From the NCBI RefSeq assembly GCF_030160295.1, contig NZ_BSOB01000050.1, positions 123,611 through 187,610 on the forward strand: a stretch of DNA of 64,000 bases, in the 5' to 3' direction. Below are positions 20,835 to 28,908 of the stretch, in pieces (the first letter of the stretch is position 1; every line of letters starts with the position of its first letter). Under the pieces are notes generated by a model. It saw nothing but the letters and a program-made list of their open reading frames with translations, was not told the DNA's origin and ran no database searches. The translations under genes were made by a program, and so were the position numbers. The stretch is from Dyella acidisoli. Lineage in GTDB: Bacteria > Pseudomonadota > Gammaproteobacteria > Xanthomonadales > Rhodanobacteraceae.

Positions 20835-20913
20835 CGTAGGTTGGGTTAGCGAAGCGTAACCCAACAATACCGTACGCCAATGTTGGGTTACGCTTTCGCT
20901 AACCCAACCTACG
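20835..20913. repeat. Long inverted repeat between rhaM-like gene and lldD
   Basis: Arms of 32 and 33 bases (20835-20866 and 20881-20913; outer end CGTAGGTTGGG, inner end AACCCAACA) differ by one inserted base and are separated by 14 bases. Each arm is itself palindromic. It lies between two convergent genes and its right arm covers the lldD stop codon. It is an extended member of the GTAGGTT family and a probable bidirectional terminator. Confidence 0.85.
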
Positions 20914-22054
20914 GTTTGCGCCAAATGATGTCGGGTGAGATATCGCGCACGTCTTTCTGCCCAGTCAGGGCCATGCTTACGCTGAGTTCGCGACGAATCA
21001 GCTCGATAGCCTTGGTCACGCCCGCTTCGCCCATAGCGCCCAGTCCATAGAGAAAGGCTTTGCCGATCAATCCCGCACGTGCGCCGCACGCGAGGGCCTT
21101 GAGCAAATCCTGGCCGCTTTGAAGGCCGCTATCGAACAGCACTTGGGTGCGATCGCCGACGGCTTGCACGATAGATGGGAGCACGTCGATAGTGGCGGGG
21201 GCGCCATCGAGCTGACGGCCGCCGTGATTGGAAACAACGATGGCGTCAACGCCGTGATCGGCAGCAATGCGTGCATCGCGTGCATCGAGAATGCCTTTGA
21301 TGATCAGCTTGCCGGGCCATAGCTCACGAATCCATTCCAGGTCCTTCCATTCCAGCGTGGGATCGAACTGGTTGGCGATCCATTGAGCGAGGGTGGTCAG
21401 ACTGTCGGTGTTATCGATGCGGCCTTGCAGGTTGCCGAACGAGCGGCTCGGTGCGTGCAGCATGCTCCATGCCCAGCGCGGCTTGCTGGCCATGTCGAGG
21501 ATGTTGCGCAGGGTGATCTTGGGCGGTACCGAAAGGCCGTTCTTGATTTCGCGGTGACGCTGACCCTGGATGGTGAGGTCGGCGGTAAGCATCAAGGCGG
21601 AGCATTCGGCCGCCTTGGCGCGCTGGATCAAGTCGCGCGTGAAGCCTCGATCGCGCATTACATAGACCTGAAACCAGAAGGGCTTTGCCACCGCGGCGCG
21701 CACCTGTTCGATCGAGCAGATCGACATGGTGCTGAGGCAGAACGGAATACCCGCTTTCTCCGCTGCGCGTGCGCCGAGGATTTCGCCGGCGCCGTGCTGC
21801 AATCCGGTAAGCCCGGTTGGCGCGATCGCAAGTGGCATCGACGCCGGTTGGCCGATGATGTCTGTGGCCAGCGAGCGGTTGTCCACGTTGCACATCACGC
21901 GTTGACGCAAGGCGATCCGTTCGAACGCGGCGCGATTGGCGCGCAGCGTGACTTCATCGTACGAGCCGCGATCGGCGTATTCGAAAAACGCGCGTGGTAC
22001 GCGACGCTTTGCAAGTTCGCGCAGATCGGCAACGTTGGTGATGGGCGGGGTCAT
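20909..22054 (-). CDS. lldD: FMN-dependent L-lactate dehydrogenase
   Basis: The 381-residue protein is an alpha-hydroxy-acid oxidase/dehydrogenase. Visible features are the N-terminal EYADRGSYDE, PLAIAPTGLTGLQHGAGE, FQVYVMRDR, the catalytic SNHGGRQLDGAPAT and the FMN phosphate site FDSGLQSGQDLLKALACGA. It oxidises L-lactate to pyruvate at the inner membrane. It is the last gene of the minus-strand fucose operon, 279 bases after the fuconate dehydratase gene, and L-lactate is a product of that pathway. Mandelate or other hydroxy-acid activity cannot be excluded, but context favours lactate. Confidence 0.9.
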   Translation of the reverse strand: MTPPITNVADLRELAKRRVPRAFFEYADRGSYDEVTLRANRAAFERIALRQRVMCNVDNRSLATDIIGQPASMPLAIAPTGLTGLQHGAGEILGARAAEKAGIPFCLSTMSICSIEQVRAAVAKPFWFQVYVMRDRGFTRDLIQRAKAAECSALMLTADLTIQGQRHREIKNGLSVPPKITLRNILDMASKPRWAWSMLHAPSRSFGNLQGRIDNTDSLTTLAQWIANQFDPTLEWKDLEWIRELWPGKLIIKGILDARDARIAADHGVDAIVVSNHGGRQLDGAPATIDVLPSIVQAVGDRTQVLFDSGLQSGQDLLKALACGARAGLIGKAFLYGLGAMGEAGVTKAIELIRRELSVSMALTGQKDVRDISPDIIWRKP

Positions 22055-22109
22055 GGTTTTCGGACCTCAATCGGAGCGTGTTGTCATCCCGGCGAAGGCG
22101 TATTGCTGT

Positions 22110-22303
22110 TCCGGAAAAGTATGCAGCACAAGCCCCTCTCCCTCCGGGAGAGGGGTTGGGGTGAGGGTACGACCAGCGCGTGATAGTAAAACTTGCACGA
22201 GAAATCAGCGCCGCGCTTCGCCCGAACCCTCACCCGCCTCTCGGCACCCCCGATCGAGTCGAGGGCAGGCTCCTCTCCCGAAGGGAGAGGGACTCACTCA
22301 GGA
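22110..22303. repeat. CCCTCTCCC...GGGAGAGGG repeat cluster between lldD and fuconate dehydratase genes
   Basis: Two facing copies: 22130-22167 (CCCTCTCCCTCCGGGAGAGG followed by GGTTGGGGTGAGGG) and 22216-22290 (CCCTCACCC... TCCTCTCCCGAAGGGAGAGG). They form hairpins inside the fucose operon. Related copies are at 25345-25492, 34424, 37302, 60423 and 61980. Confidence 0.8.
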
Positions 22304-22333
22304 AGCTTGATGACGGCGAGACATGACTTTCAA

Positions 22334-23650
22334 TCACGCCTTCGCGACATCCACAGGCTCACACCAAACCGGCCCATCCGGATAGCTATATTGCTTCAAG
22401 GTATCCGCATGCATCTGCGCCGAGAAACCAGGTGCTTTCGGCGCGATGTAGTGACCGTTGCGAATCACCACCGGATCCACGAAATGCTCGTGCAGGTGGT
22501 CGACGAATTCGATCGCGCGATCTTCTTTCTTGCCAGTGATCGCCACGAAATCGGCCATCGCCAGATGCTGCACCAGCTCGCACAGGCCTACACCGCCGGC
22601 ATGTGGATACACGCGCACGCCATATTTGGCGGCGAGCAGCAAAATGGCGAGGTTTTCATTGACGCCACCAACACGCGCCGCATCGATCTGCACTAAGTCG
22701 ACAGCGTCAGCCTGGAACAGCTGCTTGAACATGACGCGGTTCTGCGTGTGCTCGCCGGTGGAAATCGGTACAGGTGCTACTGCACGACGGATAGCGGCGT
22801 GACCAAGCACGTCGTCCGGGCTGGTCGGTTCCTCCACCCATTCCAGTTGTACGTCGGTCAGGCGCTTCAGCCATGCAATCGCGTCGGGTACGTTCCAGCG
22901 CTGATTGGCATCCACCGCGATGGCAATGTCCGGACCCACGGTTTCGCGCGCCAGTCGGCAACGGCGCACGTCATCTTCCACGTTCATGCCCACTTTCAGC
23001 TTGATGGTGCGGAAGCCTGCAGCCACGGCTTCGCGCGCCAGGCGCTGCATTTTTTCGTCGGAGTAGCCCAGCCAGCCGGGCGAGGTGGTGTAGGCCGGAT
23101 AGCCTTCAGCCAGCAACTGCTCGATGCGTTTGGTTTTGCCGGGCGCAGCGGCGTGCAAGATGGCCAGCGCTTCTTCGGGCGTCAGCGCATCGGTGAGATA
23201 GCGGAAATCGATGGTGGCGACGATCTCTTCGGGCGTCATCTCGGCGATGAAACGCCACAGCGGCTTGCCAGCGACGCGTGCAGCAAGATCCCACGCGGCA
23301 TTGACCACCGCGCCGATCGCCATGTGCATCACGCCTTTCTCGGGACCCAGCCAGCGCAGTTGCGAGTCGCCAACCATGCGCATCGAAAAGCCGCCGAGGT
23401 CTTCGATCACTTCATTGAGATGAAGCCCGACTACGTGATCGGCCAACGCATCGATGGCGGCTTTCTGCACGTCATTGCCGCGGCCGATGGTAAAGGCGAG
23501 GCCGTAGCCGGCCAGACCGGGTTGATCCGTGCGCATCACTACGTACGCAGCGGAATAGTCCGGATCGGGGTTCATCGCATCTGAGCCGTCGAGTTCGCGC
23601 GACGTAGGGAAGCGAATATCGTAGGTGTCGAGCGCGGTGATCTTCGTCAT
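22334..23650 (-). CDS. L-fuconate dehydratase (enolase superfamily)
   Basis: The 438-residue enzyme dehydrates L-fuconate to 2-keto-3-deoxy-L-fuconate. It has the mandelate-racemase-subgroup pattern: the KxK base in TIKLKVG, metal ligands Asp in VDANQRW, Glu in VEEPTSPDD and Glu in STGEHTQNR, and the His of [16 protein letters not shown]-terminal landmarks are [20 protein letters not shown] and GHGL-like FTIGRGND. These agree with the L-fuconate dehydratase known from Xanthomonas campestris. The next gene upstream in the operon is the FAH-family hydrolase, 51 bases away. Confidence 0.95.
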   Translation of the reverse strand: MTKITALDTYDIRFPTSRELDGSDAMNPDPDYSAAYVVMRTDQPGLAGYGLAFTIGRGNDVQKAAIDALADHVVGLHLNEVIEDLGGFSMRMVGDSQLRWLGPEKGVMHMAIGAVVNAAWDLAARVAGKPLWRFIAEMTPEEIVATIDFRYLTDALTPEEALAILHAAAPGKTKRIEQLLAEGYPAYTTSPGWLGYSDEKMQRLAREAVAAGFRTIKLKVGMNVEDDVRRCRLARETVGPDIAIAVDANQRWNVPDAIAWLKRLTDVQLEWVEEPTSPDDVLGHAAIRRAVAPVPISTGEHTQNRVMFKQLFQADAVDLVQIDAARVGGVNENLAILLLAAKYGVRVYPHAGGVGLCELVQHLAMADFVAITGKKEDRAIEFVDHLHEHFVDPVVIRNGHYIAPKAPGFSAQMHADTLKQYSYPDGPVWCEPVDVAKA

Positions 23651-23701
23651 CGAGTGATCGTCCTTGCATCCTTGGAATGTGGGAAGCGAGATTTCATGAA
23701 G

Positions 23702-24556
23702 TTATTGATCGTTGTGATGCGCGAGAACGTGCTGGCGCTGCGTGCTCAGTCCGTCGATACCCAGTTCGATGGTGTCGCCGGGACGTAGATACGTCGGCGG
23801 CTTCTGGCCAAGACCCACACCTGAGGGCGTGCCGGTACTGATCACGTCGCCGGGCAGCAGCGTCATGTAGCGGCTGATGTAGCTCACCAGCTGCGCTACG
23901 CCGAAAATCATCGTGCGCGTGTTGCCGTTCTGGTAGCGGTGTCCGTTCACTTCCAGCCATAGGCTCAAGTTTTGCGGATCGGGTATTTCGTCGGTGGTCA
24001 CCAGCCATGGACCGATGGGACCGAAGGTGTCGCAGCTTTTGCCTTTCACCCACTGGCCGCCGTGTTCGAGCTGGAATTCGCGCTCGGAAAGATCGTTCAC
24101 CACCACGTAACCGGCCACATAATCCAACGCCTGTTCCACGCTGACGCTGCGCGCGGTTTCGCCGATCACCACGCCTAGCTCCACTTCCCAGTCGGTCTTG
24201 ACCGAACCTTGCGGAATGATCACATCGTCATTCGGCCCCATGATGGCGCTGGTGGCCTTCATGAAGAGGATCGGCTGTTCCGGAATCGGCGCGTTGGTTT
24301 CAGCCGCGTGCTCGCTGTAGTTCAAGCCGACGCAGATGAACTTGCTTACGTGCGCGACAGGTGCGCCGTAACGCTGCTCGCCGGATACCAGCGGTAAGCT
24401 TTGCGGATCGATGGCAGCCAAGCGCGCGCGACCTTCGCGGCTGAGTGCTTGCGTGTCGATGTCGTGGACGACGGAAGACAGATCGCGCAAGGCACCGTCT
24501 GCGTCGATAAGGCCGGGCTTCTCTTTGCCAGCCGTGCCATAGCGTACGAGTTTCAT
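23702..24556 (-). CDS. 2,4-diketo-3-deoxy-L-fuconate hydrolase (FAH family)
   Basis: The 284-residue protein is a fumarylacetoacetate-hydrolase-family enzyme. It has the core FICVGLNYSEHAAE, the metal ligands in DWEVELGVVIGE, GYVVVNDLSEREFQ, KSCDTFGPIGPWLVT and GDVISTGTPSGVGLG. In the non-phosphorylating L-fucose route a family member splits 2,4-diketo-3-deoxy-L-fuconate into pyruvate and L-lactate. The position between the SDR and dehydratase genes fits that reaction. Without the neighbours it could only be called an FAH-family hydrolase. Confidence 0.9.
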   Translation of the reverse strand: MKLVRYGTAGKEKPGLIDADGALRDLSSVVHDIDTQALSREGRARLAAIDPQSLPLVSGEQRYGAPVAHVSKFICVGLNYSEHAAETNAPIPEQPILFMKATSAIMGPNDDVIIPQGSVKTDWEVELGVVIGETARSVSVEQALDYVAGYVVVNDLSEREFQLEHGGQWVKGKSCDTFGPIGPWLVTTDEIPDPQNLSLWLEVNGHRYQNGNTRTMIFGVAQLVSYISRYMTLLPGDVISTGTPSGVGLGQKPPTYLRPGDTIELGIDGLSTQRQHVLAHHNDQ

Positions 24557-24574
24557 GGTGTTCGCTCTTGTACT

Positions 24575-25321
24575 TCAGTTGGACCAGCCGCCGTCCACGA
24601 CGTGCACGGTGCCGGTAGTGAAAGCGGATTCATCGGAGGCGAGATAAAGCGCCAACGCGGCGATTTCTTCGGGCTCGCCCAGGCGACCCATCGGCTGGCG
24701 CTGGACGAAGCTGCGCCAATTGGCTTCTTCATCGCCGCCCAGTGCACGCACGCGATCGCCGAGCGATGGGGTTTTCACCGTACCTGGGCAGATCGCATTG
24801 CAGCGGACGCCGCGCGCAACGAAATCGGCGGCAATCGAACGCGTCAGGCCGATCACTGCCGCCTTGGTCGTGCTGTAAGCGAAGCGATTGGGTACGCCCT
24901 TGATGCTGGACGCCACGGAAGACATGTTGATGATGCTGCCCTTGCCGCGTTCAAGCATCCCGGGTAGCACTGCTTTGCACAGCTGGAACATGCTGTCGAC
25001 GTTGATCGCGAAAGAACGCTGCCAGCTCGCTTCGTCGGTATCCAGGATCGTGCCCGCGTGCACGTAGCCGGCGCAGTTGAACAGCACGTCGAACGGGCCG
25101 CTTTCGCGCACCAGCGTCTGGATTTGTTCCACCTTCGTTACGTCGAGCGTGCGGGTGGTAATGGATGCGTGCTCGGCGGCGAGGCTTGCCAGCGCGTCGG
25201 CGTTGATGTCGGTGGCAAGCACTTTGGCGCCTTCTTTCGCGAAGGCGAGGGCGGTGGCACGGCCAATACCTGCGCCCGCTGCGGTGATCAATGCATATTT
25301 GCCGGAAAGACGCTCAGTCAT
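24575..25321 (-). CDS. 2-keto-3-deoxy-L-fuconate dehydrogenase (SDR)
   Basis: The 248-residue classical short-chain dehydrogenase has the NAD motif TAAGAGIGRATALAFA, the acidic residue of LATDINADAL, NCAGY in place of NNAG, a catalytic Ser in NMSSVASSIKG and the YSTTKAAVIG Tyr/Lys pair. It oxidises the C4 hydroxyl of 2-keto-3-deoxy-L-fuconate. Its start overlaps the lactonase stop by 8 bases, and the hydrolase gene begins 18 bases after its stop. The function rests on family plus operon order. Confidence 0.92.
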   Translation of the reverse strand: MTERLSGKYALITAAGAGIGRATALAFAKEGAKVLATDINADALASLAAEHASITTRTLDVTKVEQIQTLVRESGPFDVLFNCAGYVHAGTILDTDEASWQRSFAINVDSMFQLCKAVLPGMLERGKGSIINMSSVASSIKGVPNRFAYSTTKAAVIGLTRSIAADFVARGVRCNAICPGTVKTPSLGDRVRALGGDEEANWRSFVQRQPMGRLGEPEEIAALALYLASDESAFTTGTVHVVDGGWSN

Positions 25322-26336
25322 GGTTTTTCTTCTCCTGATGCGGATTCCCTCTCCCCTCCGGAGAGAGGGTTAGGGTGAGGGGGCGATCTTGCGAGAGAGC
25401 CGCTTTTTTGGCGCCACGTTCTGGTGAAGCACCAGGCGAGGTTGGCCCCTCACCCCGACCCTCTCCCCGGAGGGGAGAGGGGGCAAAGCTGTGTAGATCG
25501 ACATCCAGCGCATAAAAGCGCACGGCATTGGCGGCAAACACATCTGCCTGCGAGCCGGCTGCATAGCGTTCGGTGAGCGTCATGGCTACCTGCAACCAAT
25601 GCGCGTAATCGGCATGCGTGGTGAGCACCGGCCAATCGCTGCCCCACATCAAGCGCTCGTGGCCGAAGTGCGAAAACAGATCGGCGACATAAGGCTCGAT
25701 GGCGTCTTCGTGCACCGGTTCGCCCAGCAGCGTGAGCAAGCCGGAAAGCTTGCAGTGCAAAGACGGATGCTGGGCCAGTTCGTCGATCCAACTGGTCCAT
25801 TGATCGAAGCGACCGTCGCTGATGGAGGGTTTGCCCGCATGGTCGAGCACGATGCTCAACTGCGGATGCCGGCGTAGACGACGCAACAGGGCAGGGAGCT
25901 GGCGCATGTCCACCAACGCATCAAAGGTGAGGCCGCAATCCTGGATGCAATCGAAGGCGCGATCGAGCGAAGGCCGTGCCAGCCAATCGAGGTCGGCAAG
26001 GTCCTGCGCCATCGGACGCAGTCCGCACAGCAAGCCTTGGCCATCGCGAATCAGTGCATCGATGCGTGTTCCCACATCGGCAGCTTCCATATCGACCCAG
26101 CCCACCACCCCAACGACGGATGGATCTTCATGCGCCAGCTCGAACAGATAACGCGTTTCTTCCTCGGTGGGAGCGGCTTGCACCAGCACGCTGTATTGCA
26201 CGCCGGCAGCCTTGCGTTGTTCGCGAAGATGTTCCGGTAGAAACGCCCGTTGCAGGGATGCCGGTGCCTGTGGAAGCCAGCCATAGTCGCCGCGCGTCGG
26301 CTGCCAGTAATGCTGATGGGCGTCGACGATGATCAT
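25314..26336 (-). CDS. L-fuconolactonase (amidohydrolase family) with repeat-derived C-terminal tail
   Basis: The enzyme opens L-fucono-1,5-lactone to L-fuconate. It starts MIIVDAHQHYWQPTRGDYGWL (metal HxH) and has the IVLDHAGKP and LMWGSDWPV motifs of the amidohydrolase_2 family. The start at 26336 overlaps the upstream dehydrogenase stop (ATGA); the longer open frame is spurious. The family fold should end near FYALDVD (about residue 282). The last 55-60 residues (for example SPLRGEGRGEGP and LTLTLSPEGRG) are translated from the CCCTCTCCCC repeat pair at 25345-25492, so the tail is probably a neutral insertion. Confidence 0.92.
   Translation of the reverse strand: MIIVDAHQHYWQPTRGDYGWLPQAPASLQRAFLPEHLREQRKAAGVQYSVLVQAAPTEEETRYLFELAHEDPSVVGVVGWVDMEAADVGTRIDALIRDGQGLLCGLRPMAQDLADLDWLARPSLDRAFDCIQDCGLTFDALVDMRQLPALLRRLRRHPQLSIVLDHAGKPSISDGRFDQWTSWIDELAQHPSLHCKLSGLLTLLGEPVHEDAIEPYVADLFSHFGHERLMWGSDWPVLTTHADYAHWLQVAMTLTERYAAGSQADVFAANAVRFYALDVDLHSFAPSPLRGEGRGEGPTSPGASPERGAKKAALSQDRPLTLTLSPEGRGNPHQEKKNHD
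25345..25492. repeat. CCCTCTCCCC repeat pair inside the lactonase 3' end
   Basis: Two opposed copies of the CCTCTCC...GGAGAGGG...GGGTGAGGG element flank about 60 bases. Both lie in the coding frame of the lactonase, contribute its C-terminal residues and end just before the overlapping SDR start. Confidence 0.8.
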
Positions 26337-27361
26337 GGAGTGGGAACTCCCTCCTGCAGCAGGCCTGCATCGTGCAGTGCGTGCCATGCTTCGGCAGGAA
26401 TGCTTGCTTGCAGGCGTGCGGCGGCCTGGTCGACTTCTGCGATCGAGCGCAGCCCGCATACCACGCTCGCCACCGCCGGGTGCGCCAGCGGAAACTGCAG
26501 AGCTGCCGCACCGACATCGGTGCGCGTGCGAGCGAGCACTTCGTAGAACCGTTGCGCACGCGCGATAGTTGCCTCATCGGCGGGCGCGTAGTTGTAGAAC
26601 TTCCCTGGGCCTTGTGCGCCCCCGAGCAGGCCGGAGTTATACGGTCCCGCCGCCAGAATGGCCACGCCGCCATCTTGCGCGCGCGCCATCACGCGTTGGC
26701 TTTGTGCTTGTTCGAACAACGTATACCGTCCGGCCAGCATGATCACGTCGAGTGGAAAGCGCGGCATCACGTCCAGGCATACGTCTTCTTCGTTCACCCC
26801 GATGCCGATCGCTTTGCATGCTCCCTGCGCGCGCAGCTCCGCCATGGCAGGCAGTGCTTCGTCCAGCGCCTGGCGCAGGATGGCTGCATGGCTTTCGCCA
26901 TGCGTGAGCTCGCCTATATCGTGCAGCAGCAGCACGTCGATGTGATCGGTACGCAAACGTTGCAGGCTGGCTTCGAACGAACGCAGCACACCGTCGCGGC
27001 TGTAGTCGAAGCGTGCACGATGGCCATCCACGATAAAACCGTCGGCATGACTGTTCTGCTGCGCGTCGTCTTCGATAAGGCGACCGACCTTGGTCGACAG
27101 CGTGAAGCTTTCGCGCGGCATTTCGCTCAATGCATCACCGATCCGCGTTTCGCTCAGACCATAACCGTAGTAGGGGGCGGTATCGAAATGCCGGATGCCG
27201 CGCTGCCACGCGTGCGTGATGGTGGTGGTAGCAGATGCATCGTCCACCGATTCGTACAGGTTTCCGATCGGCGCGCCGCCGAAGGACAGCTGCGAGGCCA
27301 GCCAGGCATGTTTCCGCGTGCTGGCTTCAGCGCCATACGGCTTGGTCGTTGATACCGACAT
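26333..27361 (-). CDS. L-fucose dehydrogenase (aldo-keto reductase, D-threo-aldose 1-dehydrogenase type)
   Basis: The 342-residue aldo-keto reductase has the catalytic tetrad Asp and Tyr in HFDTAPYYGYGLSE, Lys in STKVG and His in LLLHDIGE. It also has the AAGPYNSGLLGG segment typical of the L-fucose/D-threo-aldose 1-dehydrogenase branch. It oxidises L-fucose to L-fuconolactone and is the first gene of the fucose operon, coupled to the lactonase by an ATGA overlap. The promoter must lie in the 357-base gap shared with the divergent kinase gene. Confidence 0.92.
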   Translation of the reverse strand: MSVSTTKPYGAEASTRKHAWLASQLSFGGAPIGNLYESVDDASATTTITHAWQRGIRHFDTAPYYGYGLSETRIGDALSEMPRESFTLSTKVGRLIEDDAQQNSHADGFIVDGHRARFDYSRDGVLRSFEASLQRLRTDHIDVLLLHDIGELTHGESHAAILRQALDEALPAMAELRAQGACKAIGIGVNEEDVCLDVMPRFPLDVIMLAGRYTLFEQAQSQRVMARAQDGGVAILAAGPYNSGLLGGAQGPGKFYNYAPADEATIARAQRFYEVLARTRTDVGAAALQFPLAHPAVASVVCGLRSIAEVDQAAARLQASIPAEAWHALHDAGLLQEGVPTP

Positions 27362-27718
27362 TCGTCCTCACGATGCCCCGCTAAATCACCCTACGGCAAG
27401 GCGATTCCGCACTTTTGCCGCCCCGCTTTTGCGCATCATCGCGCATCTTTTCATCTGTGTATATATAAACAATTGATTCATAGGTGCCTTAATTGTCCTG
27501 GTGGGCCAATCGAAAAAAGTTGTTGCATTTGGATTTCTCTCGATCTAAAACATATATGAAATTTCATTTCGCTAATGAACATGCTGGCGATCTGGATCGC
27601 TTTTGCATGTCGGGTCAGAAATCGGGAAGAGGGGCTGCCGTATGCGGTTTTCGCCAGAAAACACCTGCCAAAAAGCCGTTTCGCCCGGTCTTGCGCTGGC
27701 TTCCGGGGCGTGACGGGC
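27362..27718. promoter_or_regulatory. Divergent control region between fucose operon and first kinase-TBDR module
   Basis: 357 bases, AT-rich between 27440 and 27580, between genes reading away from each other. It contains TATATAAACAATTGATTCAT (27461-27480), a TTAATTGTCC element at 27489, and the perfect palindrome ATGAAATTTCAT at 27556-27567. Promoters for both directions are expected here; I cannot fix -35/-10 pairs with confidence. Confidence 0.6.
27552..27567 (+). promoter_or_regulatory. Palindromic candidate operator ATATATGAAATTTCAT
   Basis: It contains a perfect 12-bp palindrome, ATGAAATTTCAT. The left part matches the GCAAATATGAAA sites at 19063-19074 and 40319-40330 in 9 of 12 positions. 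A dimeric regulator such as the IclR protein could bind here. Confidence 0.4.
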
Positions 27719-28840
27719 ATGGCCACGACCGCGTTGCTAAAGGCTTCATCGATTCGCCAACGATCCGTCCTGGCCAACCCGGTCCCCGCAAATAGCTGCG
27801 ATGACAGCTTTCTGGCCGCCGACATCGGCGGTACGCATGCCCGCCTCGCGTTGATGACACGCGCCACCGGCCAAGCGCCGAAGGTGGCGGCTTACCGAAT
27901 CTATCGGTGCGCAGATCATCCGCATCTGGAAGACATCATCCGTTGCTTCTGCGTCGAACTGGAGGTGCAGCCGCGCGAACTGGTGCTGGCCTGCGCCGGC
28001 TACGTGCATGCCGGTTCGGTGATCAACAAGAACCTTGTGTGGCCGGTGCTTCTGCAAAACATGAAGCAGCAACTGGCGCTGGATCACGTGTGGTTCCTCA
28101 ACGATCTGCAAGCGCTTGCTTATGCGGTGGGACATGGCGCGGCCGGCAGTGCAGCGGTGTTGAAGGTACCGATGGCGCGCGAAGCGCAGGCGGGCCCCGT
28201 TGTCGTGATCGGGCCGGGAACCGGCTTGGGCGCCGCCGTGTGGTTGCCAGGACAACCTGCGCGCGTGATTGCGACCGAAGCCGGCCACACGCAGTTGGCT
28301 GCGCGCGTCGGCAGGGAACAACAAGTGCTTGCGCAACTGGCGCAACCGAATACACACGTTTCGTACGAGACAGTGCTGTCAGGTCCCGGCTTGCATCGCA
28401 TCTATACGGCATTGTGTGCGATCCACGATCGCTATCCGTCGCTGCATCAACCTTCGGCGGTGACGCAGGCTGCGCTTGCGGGTCGCGATGAGATCGCGCA
28501 CGAAGCGCTCACCTTGTTCTGTGGCTGGCTGGGTTCGTTCGCGGCGGACCTTTCCATGCTCTACGGCGCCACCGGCGGTGTTTATCTCGCGGGTGGCTTT
28601 TTATTCCAGATGGTCGAATTCATGCGCAGCAGTCCATTGCTTGAGCGCTTTCTCGACAAAGGCGTGATGCGTCCGTTTTTGCAGAACCTGCCGATTCGCG
28701 TGATGGACCACGGCCATCACGGTGTGATGGGCGCAGCCAGCTGGCACTGGAACACGCATATCGATACCGACGCTCGTATGGGAGACGAGCGTAAACCCTG
28801 CATCGATTTCAACGATGCAGTTTTTTCGCCAGACCTCTGA
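27719..28840 (+). CDS. Glucokinase-family sugar kinase (candidate GlcNAc/glucose kinase), copy 1
   Basis: The 373-residue protein belongs to the Glk family (PF02685 type): phosphate loop LAADIGGTHARLAL, sugar-site VWFLNDLQALAYAVG, GPGTGLGAAVWL, EAGHTQLAARVGREQ and YGATGGVYLAGGF. It phosphorylates a hexose in the cytoplasm. Related enzymes in Xanthomonas glycan loci act as N-acetylglucosamine kinases, and a GH20 gene is nearby, so GlcNAc is a fair alternative to glucose. The start at 27719 is chosen because upstream residues look non-coding. It is followed directly by a TBDR gene and has a paralogue at 40539. Confidence 0.85.
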   Translation: MATTALLKASSIRQRSVLANPVPANSCDDSFLAADIGGTHARLALMTRATGQAPKVAAYRIYRCADHPHLEDIIRCFCVELEVQPRELVLACAGYVHAGSVINKNLVWPVLLQNMKQQLALDHVWFLNDLQALAYAVGHGAAGSAAVLKVPMAREAQAGPVVVIGPGTGLGAAVWLPGQPARVIATEAGHTQLAARVGREQQVLAQLAQPNTHVSYETVLSGPGLHRIYTALCAIHDRYPSLHQPSAVTQAALAGRDEIAHEALTLFCGWLGSFAADLSMLYGATGGVYLAGGFLFQMVEFMRSSPLLERFLDKGVMRPFLQNLPIRVMDHGHHGVMGAASWHWNTHIDTDARMGDERKPCIDFNDAVFSPDL

Positions 28841-28908
28841 GGTTGTTGCGGGGACACTCGGAAAGTCTGGATCAACAAAAACGGCAGTACTTAACTCGGG
28901 GAGAGTTA

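Noticed and set aside
22110..22303. Possible insertion sequence between lldD and fuconate dehydratase genes
   Set aside because: Only short hairpin repeats are present; no transposase frame or target duplication is visible.
26337..26459. 41-residue N-terminal extension of the lactonase
   Set aside because: It lies inside the upstream dehydrogenase gene; the ATG at 26336 gives the family start MIIVDAHQHYW.
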